DNA of 35,275 bases, taken from contig DAOUDG010000005.1 in assembly GCA_034431435.1 (NCBI GenBank), positions 1 to 35,275 of the forward strand, in the 5' to 3' direction. Positions 24,683-31,089 of the stretch are shown in pieces. The notes under the pieces are model-generated. The model made no database searches. It saw nothing but the letters and a program-made list of their open reading frames with translations, and had not been told where the DNA came from. Positions within the stretch are counted from its first letter, which is position 1. Each line of letters begins with the position of its first letter. Origin of the DNA: JAHCIE01 sp034431435 (GTDB lineage: Bacteria; Chloroflexota; Anaerolineae; Epilineales; JAHCIE01). Position numbers and translations under genes: made by a program.

Positions 24683-25770
24683 CTCCAGCCGCAACTCCCC
24701 CTTCTGCCATGCGACCATCGACCAGCGTGAATGATGACGCCGCCTGGGACGAGGCGCTGCTGGCGACCTTCGACCACCCGCCCATCCTTCAATCCTCGGC
24801 GTGGGGCCACTTCAAGAGTCGCACCGGCTGGTCCATGACCCGCCGCGCCGCGCCCGACGCGGCCGAGGGCTGGCGGGCGGCCGCGTCCATCCTCAGCCGC
24901 CGCGCCGCGCCCCTACCCGTCAGTCTGGTGTACGTGCCGCGCGGCCCTCTGTGGCAGACCCCCGCCGACCTGCCCACGGCGCTCGCCCTGGTGGAGGACG
25001 CCGCGCGCCGCCTGGGGGCCATCTTCGCCAAGATCGACCCACTCATCCACCCCGACGACAGGGCGGCCCAGGCAACGCTCAGGGCGCGCGGCTGGACGCC
25101 CTCCACGGAGCAGGTCCAGTTCCGCAACACCCTGACGCTGGACCTGACCCAGAGCGAAGACGATCTGCTGGCGGCCATGAAGCAGAAGTGGCGCTACAAC
25201 ATCCGCCTGGCCGCAAAAAAGGGCGTCGCCGTGCGCCAGGGCACGATGGCCGACCTGCCGACGTACTACACCATGTACGTCGAGACGGGCGAGCGCGATG
25301 GCTTCATCGTCCGCCCCTACGACTATTATCACGATGCCTGGGGGACGTTCATCGCTGACGGCCTGGCGCAACTGTTCCTGGCCGAGTTCGAGGGCGAGCC
25401 GCTCGGCGGCATCCTCCTCTTCCGCTACGGCCCCACGGCGTGGTATATGTATGGCGCGTCGCGCGACGCCCACCGCAACCTGATGCCCAACTACCTCTTG
25501 CAGTGGGAGGCTATTCGTTGGGCGAAGCAGCAGGGCGTGACCCTCTACGACTGGTGGGGCGCGCCCGACGTGATCGACGAGAGCGACGCAATGTACGGGG
25601 TGTATCGTTTCAAGGAAGGCTTCGGCGCGCAGTTCGCGCCATCCACGGGAGCGTGGGACTTCCCCGTCAACCGTCGCCTATACCAGGTCTACCACAGGAT
25701 CATGCCGTCGTATCTGGAGTTCCGCCGCCGCATCCACCGCGTCGAGACGCCGACCACCCCGACCCCGTAG
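24679..25770 (+). CDS. FemAB/FemX-family aminoacyltransferase (second of pair)
   Basis: Second member of the pair, 363 aa, same family layout: ILQSSAWGHFK (36-46), VYVPRGPLW (84-92), KQKWRYNIRLAAKKGV (168-183), GGILLFRYGPTAWYMYGAS, HRNLMPNYLLQWEAIRWAKQ and GVYRFKEGFG. Residues 154-183 are identical to residues 136-165 of the first copy apart from one Gly-Val flank position outside the block, and the DNA there is nearly identical, whereas the rest has diverged substantially. Tandem FemX enzymes classically add successive residues of an interpeptide bridge, so a two-step bridge is a reasonable inference. The start overlaps the upstream stop by four bases. A hairpin begins immediately after the stop. 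Confidence 0.9.
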   Translation: MTPAATPPSAMRPSTSVNDDAAWDEALLATFDHPPILQSSAWGHFKSRTGWSMTRRAAPDAAEGWRAAASILSRRAAPLPVSLVYVPRGPLWQTPADLPTALALVEDAARRLGAIFAKIDPLIHPDDRAAQATLRARGWTPSTEQVQFRNTLTLDLTQSEDDLLAAMKQKWRYNIRLAAKKGVAVRQGTMADLPTYYTMYVETGERDGFIVRPYDYYHDAWGTFIADGLAQLFLAEFEGEPLGGILLFRYGPTAWYMYGASRDAHRNLMPNYLLQWEAIRWAKQQGVTLYDWWGAPDVIDESDAMYGVYRFKEGFGAQFAPSTGAWDFPVNRRLYQVYHRIMPSYLEFRRRIHRVETPTTPTP

Positions 25771-25792
25771 GAGCGGCCCCCCGTGGCCGCTC
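25771..25792 (+). terminator. Hairpin directly after the second femX
   Basis: GAGCGGCC (25771-25778) and GGCCGCTC (25785-25792) form a perfect 8-bp stem with a six-base loop, starting at the base after the stop codon. No T-tract follows, so it may be a 3'-end stabiliser or part of the repeat array that follows rather than a classic terminator. Confidence 0.45.
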
Positions 25793-25827
25793 TCTGGGTC
25801 CCGTGACCGCCCTCTGGGTCGCGTGGC
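25781..25827 (+). repeat. Tandem 20-bp repeat, about 2.3 copies
   Basis: Copies at 25781-25800 and 25801-25820 agree at 18 of 20 positions (consensus CCGTGRCCGCYCTCTGGGTC), with a partial third copy to 25827. It lies in the 171-bp spacer between the second femX and the methyltransferase-like gene. Confidence 0.7.
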
Positions 25828-25846
25828 TGGCCCCAAGAGGACTGGA

Positions 25847-25909
25847 CGCGGACGAGCGCGGAAGAACGCGGAATCAAGACACGCCCTCCTCTATCAGCGC
25901 TCGTCCGCG
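25847..25909. repeat. Inverted repeat of GGACGCGGA-type units
   Basis: CGCGGACGAGCGC (25847-25859) and GCGCTCGTCCGCG (25897-25909) are perfect 13-bp arms around a 37-base loop. The arms are flanked by degenerate copies of the same unit (GCGCGGAAGAACGCGG on the left side, TTTGTCCGC on the right). It looks like a dispersed intergenic repeat and could fold as a large hairpin. Confidence 0.6.
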
Positions 25910-25941
25910 TTTGTCCGCATCCAATTCTCCAGGAGATCGCC

Positions 25942-26724
25942 GTGCGCCGCTTCCACCTGACCGAGATTGAAGATCAGTCCTGGTGTCCGGCGACCATCCG
26001 CGACGCCGCCACCGACTACCTCGAGTTCGCCGTAACCCAACTCAATCCCTACCCCACCCTCGTCGCCCTGCTGGGCAAACTACTGCGCGGCGCAGGCACA
26101 TCCCGCATCATTGACCTGGGAGCGGGGGCTGGCGGACCCTGGCGCGGCCTGCTGCCCGCGCTGCTGGCCGACCATCCCGACGTCACGCTGCGCCTGACCG
26201 ACCGCTACCCCAACCCCCACGCCTGGGGCGAGCTGGTTACCGAGTTCCCCGGCCACGTCAGCTACGAGACGCGGCCCATTCCAGCCACCGCCGTCCCGCC
26301 CTCGCTGCCCGGCGTGCGCACCCTCTTCAACACCATGCACCACTTCGAGCCACCCGTCGCCCGCTCGATTCTTGAGGACGCCGTGCAGCAGGGCCAGGGC
26401 ATCGGCGTCTTCGAGTTCATGCAGCGCAGCCCCGTCTCCCTCGTCGGCGCGACCCTCACGCCCCTGGCCGTCCTGGCCGCGACGCCGTTCATCCGTCCCC
26501 GCCGCTGGTCGCACGTGGCGCTGACATATCTGCTGCCCGCCGTGCCCGCCGTCGCCCTGTGGGATGGCCTCGTCTCCAGCTACCGCGTCTACAGCACCGA
26601 CGAACTGGCCGAGTTGACGCGCGGCCTGGACGAGTACGCCTGGGCCATCGGCGAAGCGCGCCTCCAGCGTACCCCCATCCCCCTCACCTACCTCCTCGGC
26701 TGGCCGCGGACGCGCCCGGTATGA
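25942..26724 (+). CDS. Methyltransferase-like protein with hydrophobic segment
   Basis: 260 aa. An SAM-binding type motif IIDLGAGAGGPW (56-67) and an acidic strand end LRLTDRYPN (84-92) point to a class I methyltransferase fold. FNTMHHFEP (129-137) occupies the motif IV/post-IV position. Residues about 165-208 are largely hydrophobic (VGATLTPLAVLAATPFI, then YLLPAVPAVALW), suggesting membrane contact or a lipid-like substrate. The GTG start at 25942 is supported by AGGAG six bases upstream. It is downstream of the femX pair in the same direction but separated by a 171-bp repeat-containing spacer, so co-transcription is uncertain. Substrate unknown. Confidence 0.75.
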   Translation: MRRFHLTEIEDQSWCPATIRDAATDYLEFAVTQLNPYPTLVALLGKLLRGAGTSRIIDLGAGAGGPWRGLLPALLADHPDVTLRLTDRYPNPHAWGELVTEFPGHVSYETRPIPATAVPPSLPGVRTLFNTMHHFEPPVARSILEDAVQQGQGIGVFEFMQRSPVSLVGATLTPLAVLAATPFIRPRRWSHVALTYLLPAVPAVALWDGLVSSYRVYSTDELAELTRGLDEYAWAIGEARLQRTPIPLTYLLGWPRTRPV

Positions 26725-26955
26725 CTCAGCGCGCCCGCCACAGCGCCCGCGCGCCCATCACCTGGCGTCCCCGCTCCTCGACAGCCACGACGCTCGCCCC
26801 GCGCAGCAGCGTCGGCCGGCGGCCAGCCTGGCCTGCACGCTGCTGCTGGCCCCAGCGCGCACAGCCGACGGGGCATCGAGCCGCGCTCACGCGCCCACCC
26901 GATGCCCCGCCTGTCCCGCTTCACCTTCAACCTTCACTCTGTCACCCTCAACCCG
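26725..26955. other. Spacer between convergent genes, no supported gene
   Basis: 231 bp between the methyltransferase-like gene and a cyclophilin gene. It contains the hairpin at 26869-26909 and a pyrimidine-rich stretch (26920-26955). A minus-strand frame ending at 26726 has protein-like composition in its last 30 codons but no start or binding site; it might be a gene remnant. Confidence 0.4.
26869..26909. terminator. Possible bidirectional terminator hairpin
   Basis: CGGGGCATCG (26869-26878) and CGATGCCCCG (26900-26909) form a perfect 10-bp stem with a 21-base loop, in the spacer between two convergent genes. No T-run is present on either strand, so rho-independent function is uncertain. 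Confidence 0.45.
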
Positions 26956-27438
26956 TCAGCTCACCTCCACCGTCACCGACTGAATCTTGTCACCCTTGCG
27001 AATCTTCTGCACGACGTCCATGCCATCGGTGACTTCGCCGAAGACGGTGTACTGGCGGTCGAGGAAGTTGGCGTTGGCCAGGGTGATGTAGAACTGACTG
27101 CCGCCGCTGTTGGGGTTCGACGAGCGCGCCATCGCCAGCGTGCCCGGGTTGTGCGGCCGCTCGCTGAACTCGGCGGGCAGGTTGTAGCCGGGGCCGCCCG
27201 TACCGTTGCCGACCGGGTCGCCACCCTGGATGACGAAGCCCGGCTCGTAGCGGTGGAAAGTCAGCCCGTCGTAGAAACCCTCGCGGCTGAGAAAGACGAA
27301 AGAGTTGACGTGCTGCGGGGCGACATCCGGGAATAGCCGCAGCTTGATGGTCCCCTTGCTCGTGACCATCGTCACATCATAGGTCTGGTTGGGGTCGATG
27401 TGCATGTCCTCGGGCTGGCTATATTGCTTCGCGGGCAT
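26956..27438 (-). CDS. Cyclophilin-type peptidyl-prolyl isomerase, cytoplasmic
   Basis: Catalyses cis-trans isomerisation of proline peptide bonds during protein folding. 160 aa with the complete small bacterial cyclophilin core: LTFHRYEPGFVIQGGDP (59-75, catalytic R63), GTGGPGYNLPAE (79-90) and GGSQFYITLA (112-121). No signal peptide. Its N-terminus KQYSQPEDMHID closely parallels KQYSAPPPMTID of the lipoprotein paralogue upstream, pointing to a tandem duplication with loss or gain of the export signal. ATG at 27438 has AAAGGA six bases upstream; the gap to the paralogue is 13 bases. Confidence 0.93.
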   Translation of the reverse strand: MPAKQYSQPEDMHIDPNQTYDVTMVTSKGTIKLRLFPDVAPQHVNSFVFLSREGFYDGLTFHRYEPGFVIQGGDPVGNGTGGPGYNLPAEFSERPHNPGTLAMARSSNPNSGGSQFYITLANANFLDRQYTVFGEVTDGMDVVQKIRKGDKIQSVTVEVS

Positions 27439-27451
27439 CAGTCATCCTTTC

Positions 27452-28117
27452 CTACTTGGTGGTGATAGTGACCGACTTGATGTGGTCACCCTTTTGAATC
27501 TGCTTGGCGACATCCATGCCCTGGACGACCTGGCCGAAGGACGTGTACAGCCCATCGAGGTTCGGCGTTGCGGCCAGGGTGATGTAGAACTGGCTACCGC
27601 TGGACTCGCGCTTGGGATTCTGCGGGTCGGACAGGCGGGCCGCGGCCAGTGCGCCCTCTGGGTGGGGGCGCTTGATCTCGGCCGGGATGGTGTAGCCGGG
27701 GCCACCCGTGCCATTGCCCACCGGGTCGCCACCCTGGATGACAAAGCCCGGCTCGACGCGGTGGAAGGTCAGGTTGTTGAAGAAGCCATCCTGGGCCAGG
27801 AACACGAAGTTGTTGACGTGCTGCGGCGCATCCTTGGGGTACAGCTCGGCGACGATCTTGCCCTTGTCGGTGTCGATGGTCGCAACGTAGGTCTTCGACG
27901 TGTCGATGGTCATGGGGGGCGGCGCGCTATACTGCTTGCGAACCGGCGACGTTGCCACAACTTTGGCGACGGCGGTGGGGAATGGCGTCGCAGCGACGGC
28001 CTTGGGCGCGGCGGCCGTCGGCTGAGCGGCCGAACCCGCGCCGCCACTGCACGCGGCCAGAACGACGAGGGACAGAATGGCGAGAGTCAGCGCCGTCAGG
28101 CGCACAGAGGCTGTCAA
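27452..28117 (-). CDS. Cyclophilin-type peptidyl-prolyl isomerase, lipoprotein
   Basis: 221 aa. A short basic N-terminus and a hydrophobic stretch (TLAILSLVVLAAC) end in a lipobox with C23, so the mature protein should be lipid-anchored outside the membrane. An Ala/Pro/Thr-rich tether (24-60) precedes the cyclophilin domain, with LTFHRVEPGFVIQGGDP (116-132, R120) and SSGSQFYITL (172-181). It probably assists folding of exported proteins. The best start is TTG at 28117, seven bases after a GGAG; GTG at 28105 is an alternative. The frame is open further upstream through the hairpin at 28141-28176, which is not coding. Co-directional with ppdK. Confidence 0.88.
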   Translation of the reverse strand: MTASVRLTALTLAILSLVVLAACSGGAGSAAQPTAAAPKAVAATPFPTAVAKVVATSPVRKQYSAPPPMTIDTSKTYVATIDTDKGKIVAELYPKDAPQHVNNFVFLAQDGFFNNLTFHRVEPGFVIQGGDPVGNGTGGPGYTIPAEIKRPHPEGALAAARLSDPQNPKRESSGSQFYITLAATPNLDGLYTSFGQVVQGMDVAKQIQKGDHIKSVTITTK

Positions 28118-28140
28118 GGTGGGTCTCCTTCTCCTGACAA

Positions 28141-28176
28141 GCCTACAGGGGCGAGGGTGACCTCGCCCCTGTAGGC
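28141..28176 (-). terminator. Perfect 16-bp hairpin between ppdK and the cyclophilins
   Basis: Positions 28141-28156 and 28161-28176 are perfectly complementary over 16 bp with a four-base loop (GTGA on the plus strand). It lies 51 bp after the ppdK stop and 23 bp before the TTG of the lipoprotein gene. Only a weak T-run (TTGT) follows on the minus strand. Confidence 0.6.
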
Positions 28177-28227
28177 CGCATGACGATTGAGTCGCGCCGG
28201 GGTGAGCGCGGCGGACGCGGGCAGGCC

Positions 28228-30978
28228 CTACTTGTCGCGGGTCTTGTCGCCCAGGGCGGCCTGCGCAGCGGCCAGGCGGGCGATAGGCACGCGATAGGGC
28301 GAGCACGACACGTAGTTGAGGCCGGTCTTGTAGCAGAACTTCACCGACTCCGGCTCGCCGCCATGCTCACCGCAGATGCCGACCTCCAGGTCGGAGCGAG
28401 TCTGGCGGCCCAGCCGCACGCCCATCTCGATGAGCTTGCCGACGCCCTTCTGGTCCAGCACCTGGAAGGGGTCGTCCTTGAGCATCTTGCGCTCGACATA
28501 CAGCGGCAGGAAGCGGCCCGCATCGTCGCGGCTGAGGCCGAAGGTCGTCTGGGTCAGGTCGTTGGTCCCGTAGCTGAAGAACTCGGCCTCCCTGGCGATC
28601 TCATCGGCCAGCAGCGCGGCGCGCGGCAGCTCGATCATCGTGCCGACCATATAGTGCAACTTCTCGCCACTGTCCACCTGAACCTTCTCGGCGACGGCGC
28701 GCACCTTCGACGCCTGATCCTGCAACTCGTTCAGGTCGCCCACCAGGGGAATCATGACCTCTGGGATAACCTTGACGCCCTGCGCCTGTACCTCGGCGGC
28801 GGCGCCGAAGATGGCCGTCGCCTGCATCTCGGTGATCTCCGGGTAGATGATGCCCAGGCGGCAGCCCCGGAAGCCCAGCATCGGGTTGAACTCGGCCAAC
28901 GCCTCAATCGTGCCGTGCAGCTTCTCGAACGACATGCCCATCTTCTCGGCCAGCTCGCGCTGTTCCTTCTCCTCGTGGGGCAGAAACTCGTGGAGCGGCG
29001 GGTCGATGGTGCGGACGATGACGGGGTAACCGTCCATCTCCTTATAGATACCCACGAAGTCGGCCTTCTGCATCTCGGCCAGCTGCGCCAGCGCACCCAG
29101 GTATAGCTGGCGCGGCTCCTGAATCTGCTGCTCCAGCTCGGCGGCGCGCGCCTCGTCCCTGGACGACCGGGCCGTGTCGATTTCGCGCTCCAGCCGCTTG
29201 TAGTCGAGGCCCGCGATAATCATCTGGCGCACGGCGTCGATGCGGTCGCCGCCGAAGAACATATGCTCGGTGCGACACAGGCCGATGCCCTCCGCGCCGA
29301 ACTCGCGCGCCACGCGGGCATCGCGGGGGACGTCGGCGTTGGCGCGCACGCCCATGGTGCGGAACTCATCCACCCAGGTCATGAACTCGGCAAAGTCACC
29401 CGACAGGCTGGCATCGACAAGCGGGGCCTGGCCCAGGATGACCTGGCCCGTCGAGCCATCGAGAGTCAACCAGTCGCCTTCCTTGACGATAGTCCCGTTG
29501 GCGTTGAACTGCTTGTTCTTATAGTCGACGCGGATGTCGCCCGCGCCCGCCACGCACGGCTTGCCCATGCCGCGCGCCACCACAGCAGCGTGGCTGGTCA
29601 TGCCGCCGCGCGCCGTCAGGAACGCCTGCGACACCTCCATGCCGTGGAAGTCCTCGGGAGCGGTCTCGGTGCGCACCAGGATGACCTTGTGACCGTCCCT
29701 GGCCCACGCCACCGCGTGGTCCGGGTCGAAGACGACCTGGCCGCTGGCCGCGCCGGGGCTGGCGGGCAAGCCGGTCGTCAGTACCTTGACCCTAGCCTTG
29801 GGGTCGATGCGCGGATGCAGTAGCTGGTCCAGCGCGCCCGGCTCGACGCGCAGCACAGCATCCTGCTTGGCGATCAGGCCCTCGTGCACGTGATCGACGG
29901 CGATCTTGACGGCGGCCGGCCCAGTGCGCTTGCCCGTGCGGGTCTGAAGCATGTACAGCGTGCCGCGCTCGATGGTGAACTCCAGGTCCTGCACGTCCTT
30001 GTAGTACTTCTCCAGCTGCTCGGCGTAGCGCTTGAACTCGTGATAGGCGGCCGGCATCTCAACGGCCAGCTCATCCAGGTCCTTCGGCGTGCGCACGCCG
30101 GCGACCACGTCCTCACCCTGAGCGTTGACCAGATACTCACCGTACAGCTTGTTCTCGCCAGTCGAAGGGTTGCGAGTGAAGGCGACGCCCGTCGCCGAGT
30201 CGTTGCCCATGTTGCCGAAGACCATCGTCTGCACGTTGACGGCCGTGCCCAGGTTGTCAGCAATCTTGTTCACGCGGCGATAATCGATGGCGCGGCGGCC
30301 CATCCACGAGCCGAACACCGCGCCGATAGCCATACGCAGTTCCTCGTAAGGGTCCTCGGGGAAATCGATGCCTGTATCGGCCTTGATGATCTGCTTGAAC
30401 TCGACAGTGACCTGGCCCAACTCCTCGGCGGTGAGGTCCGTGTCCAGGCGATGCTGGCCGCCCTTGTCCTTGTAGTGGTCGAGGACGTGCTCGAACTTGT
30501 CACCGCTGACGCCGAGCACAATCTTGCCAAAGAGCTGCACGAAACGCCGGTAGGCGTCGGCGGCGAAGCGCTCATTGCCGGTCAGCTTCGCCAGCCCCTG
30601 CTTCGTCGCAGGCGTCAGACCCAGATTGAGGACCGTATCCATCATGCCGGGCATGGAGAACTTCGCGCCCGATCGCACCGACACCAGCAGAGGATTATTC
30701 GGGTCACCGAACTTCTTGCCCGTCTCCTTCTCGACGACCTTCAGAGCCGCCAGGACCTGGTCCCACATCCCGTCGGGGAACTGCTTGTCGCTGTCATAGT
30801 AGGCGTTGCAGGCCTCGGTAGTGATGGTAAAGCCCGGCGGCACAGGCAGCCCCGCCCGTGTCATGTCGGCCACCCCCGCCCCCTTGCCGCCCAGCAGCGA
30901 GCGCACGCCGTCCCACGACCCCATGCGCTGCTCGGCCTCGGCCACGTCCGTGAACAGGTATACCCACTTGTGAGCCAT
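28228..30978 (-). CDS. ppdK: Pyruvate, phosphate dikinase
   Basis: Interconverts ATP, phosphate and pyruvate with AMP, pyrophosphate and phosphoenolpyruvate in the cytoplasm, linking glycolysis and gluconeogenesis. 916 aa (usual bacterial length about 875-900). Domains in order: ATP-grasp region with LLGGKGAGVADM (28-39) and LVSVRSGAKFSMPGMMDT (98-115); swivelling domain with the phosphohistidine H463 in GGMTSHAAVVARGMGKPC; PEP/pyruvate barrel with GLCRTEHMFF (566-575), GTNDLTQ and the catalytic C869 in GICGEHGGEP, ending SCSPYRVPIARLAAAQAAL. ATG at 30978 has AGGAGA about eight bases upstream; the upstream open frame is spacer. No PPDK regulatory protein gene is in the window. Confidence 0.97.
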   Translation of the reverse strand: MAHKWVYLFTDVAEAEQRMGSWDGVRSLLGGKGAGVADMTRAGLPVPPGFTITTEACNAYYDSDKQFPDGMWDQVLAALKVVEKETGKKFGDPNNPLLVSVRSGAKFSMPGMMDTVLNLGLTPATKQGLAKLTGNERFAADAYRRFVQLFGKIVLGVSGDKFEHVLDHYKDKGGQHRLDTDLTAEELGQVTVEFKQIIKADTGIDFPEDPYEELRMAIGAVFGSWMGRRAIDYRRVNKIADNLGTAVNVQTMVFGNMGNDSATGVAFTRNPSTGENKLYGEYLVNAQGEDVVAGVRTPKDLDELAVEMPAAYHEFKRYAEQLEKYYKDVQDLEFTIERGTLYMLQTRTGKRTGPAAVKIAVDHVHEGLIAKQDAVLRVEPGALDQLLHPRIDPKARVKVLTTGLPASPGAASGQVVFDPDHAVAWARDGHKVILVRTETAPEDFHGMEVSQAFLTARGGMTSHAAVVARGMGKPCVAGAGDIRVDYKNKQFNANGTIVKEGDWLTLDGSTGQVILGQAPLVDASLSGDFAEFMTWVDEFRTMGVRANADVPRDARVAREFGAEGIGLCRTEHMFFGGDRIDAVRQMIIAGLDYKRLEREIDTARSSRDEARAAELEQQIQEPRQLYLGALAQLAEMQKADFVGIYKEMDGYPVIVRTIDPPLHEFLPHEEKEQRELAEKMGMSFEKLHGTIEALAEFNPMLGFRGCRLGIIYPEITEMQATAIFGAAAEVQAQGVKVIPEVMIPLVGDLNELQDQASKVRAVAEKVQVDSGEKLHYMVGTMIELPRAALLADEIAREAEFFSYGTNDLTQTTFGLSRDDAGRFLPLYVERKMLKDDPFQVLDQKGVGKLIEMGVRLGRQTRSDLEVGICGEHGGEPESVKFCYKTGLNYVSCSPYRVPIARLAAAQAALGDKTRDK

Positions 30979-31017
30979 TGGTGATTCTCCTTGTTCGATG
31001 ATTGTTGGCACGGCTCA

Positions 31018-31087
31018 CGACCACCGACCACCGACCACCGACCACCGGGCGCAGCTTTCGGTCGTCGGTCGTCGGTCGTTGGTCGTC
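31018..31087. repeat. 7-bp tandem repeats in opposing orientation
   Basis: Four copies of CGACCAC run from 31018 to 31045, and four copies of CGGTCGT (last one TGGTCGT) from 31059 to 31086. The two arrays are imperfect reverse complements, one mismatch per unit, so the RNA could fold into a long imperfect hairpin. It fills the glyQS-ppdK spacer and ends at the glyQS stop codon. Confidence 0.75.
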
Positions 31088-31089
31088 GA

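Noticed and set aside
26688..26930. Minus-strand frames between the convergent genes, possibly a gene remnant
   Set aside because: One frame ending at 26726 has a protein-like stretch (TLLRGASVVAVEERGRQ), but there is no start, binding site or recognisable family, so it is not called.
28141..28176. Inverted repeat considered as insertion-sequence ends
   Set aside because: The arms are separated by only four bases and no transposase is present, so it is a hairpin.
31018..31087. Short regular repeats considered as a CRISPR array
   Set aside because: Units are 7 bp with no spacers; this is a microsatellite-like array.
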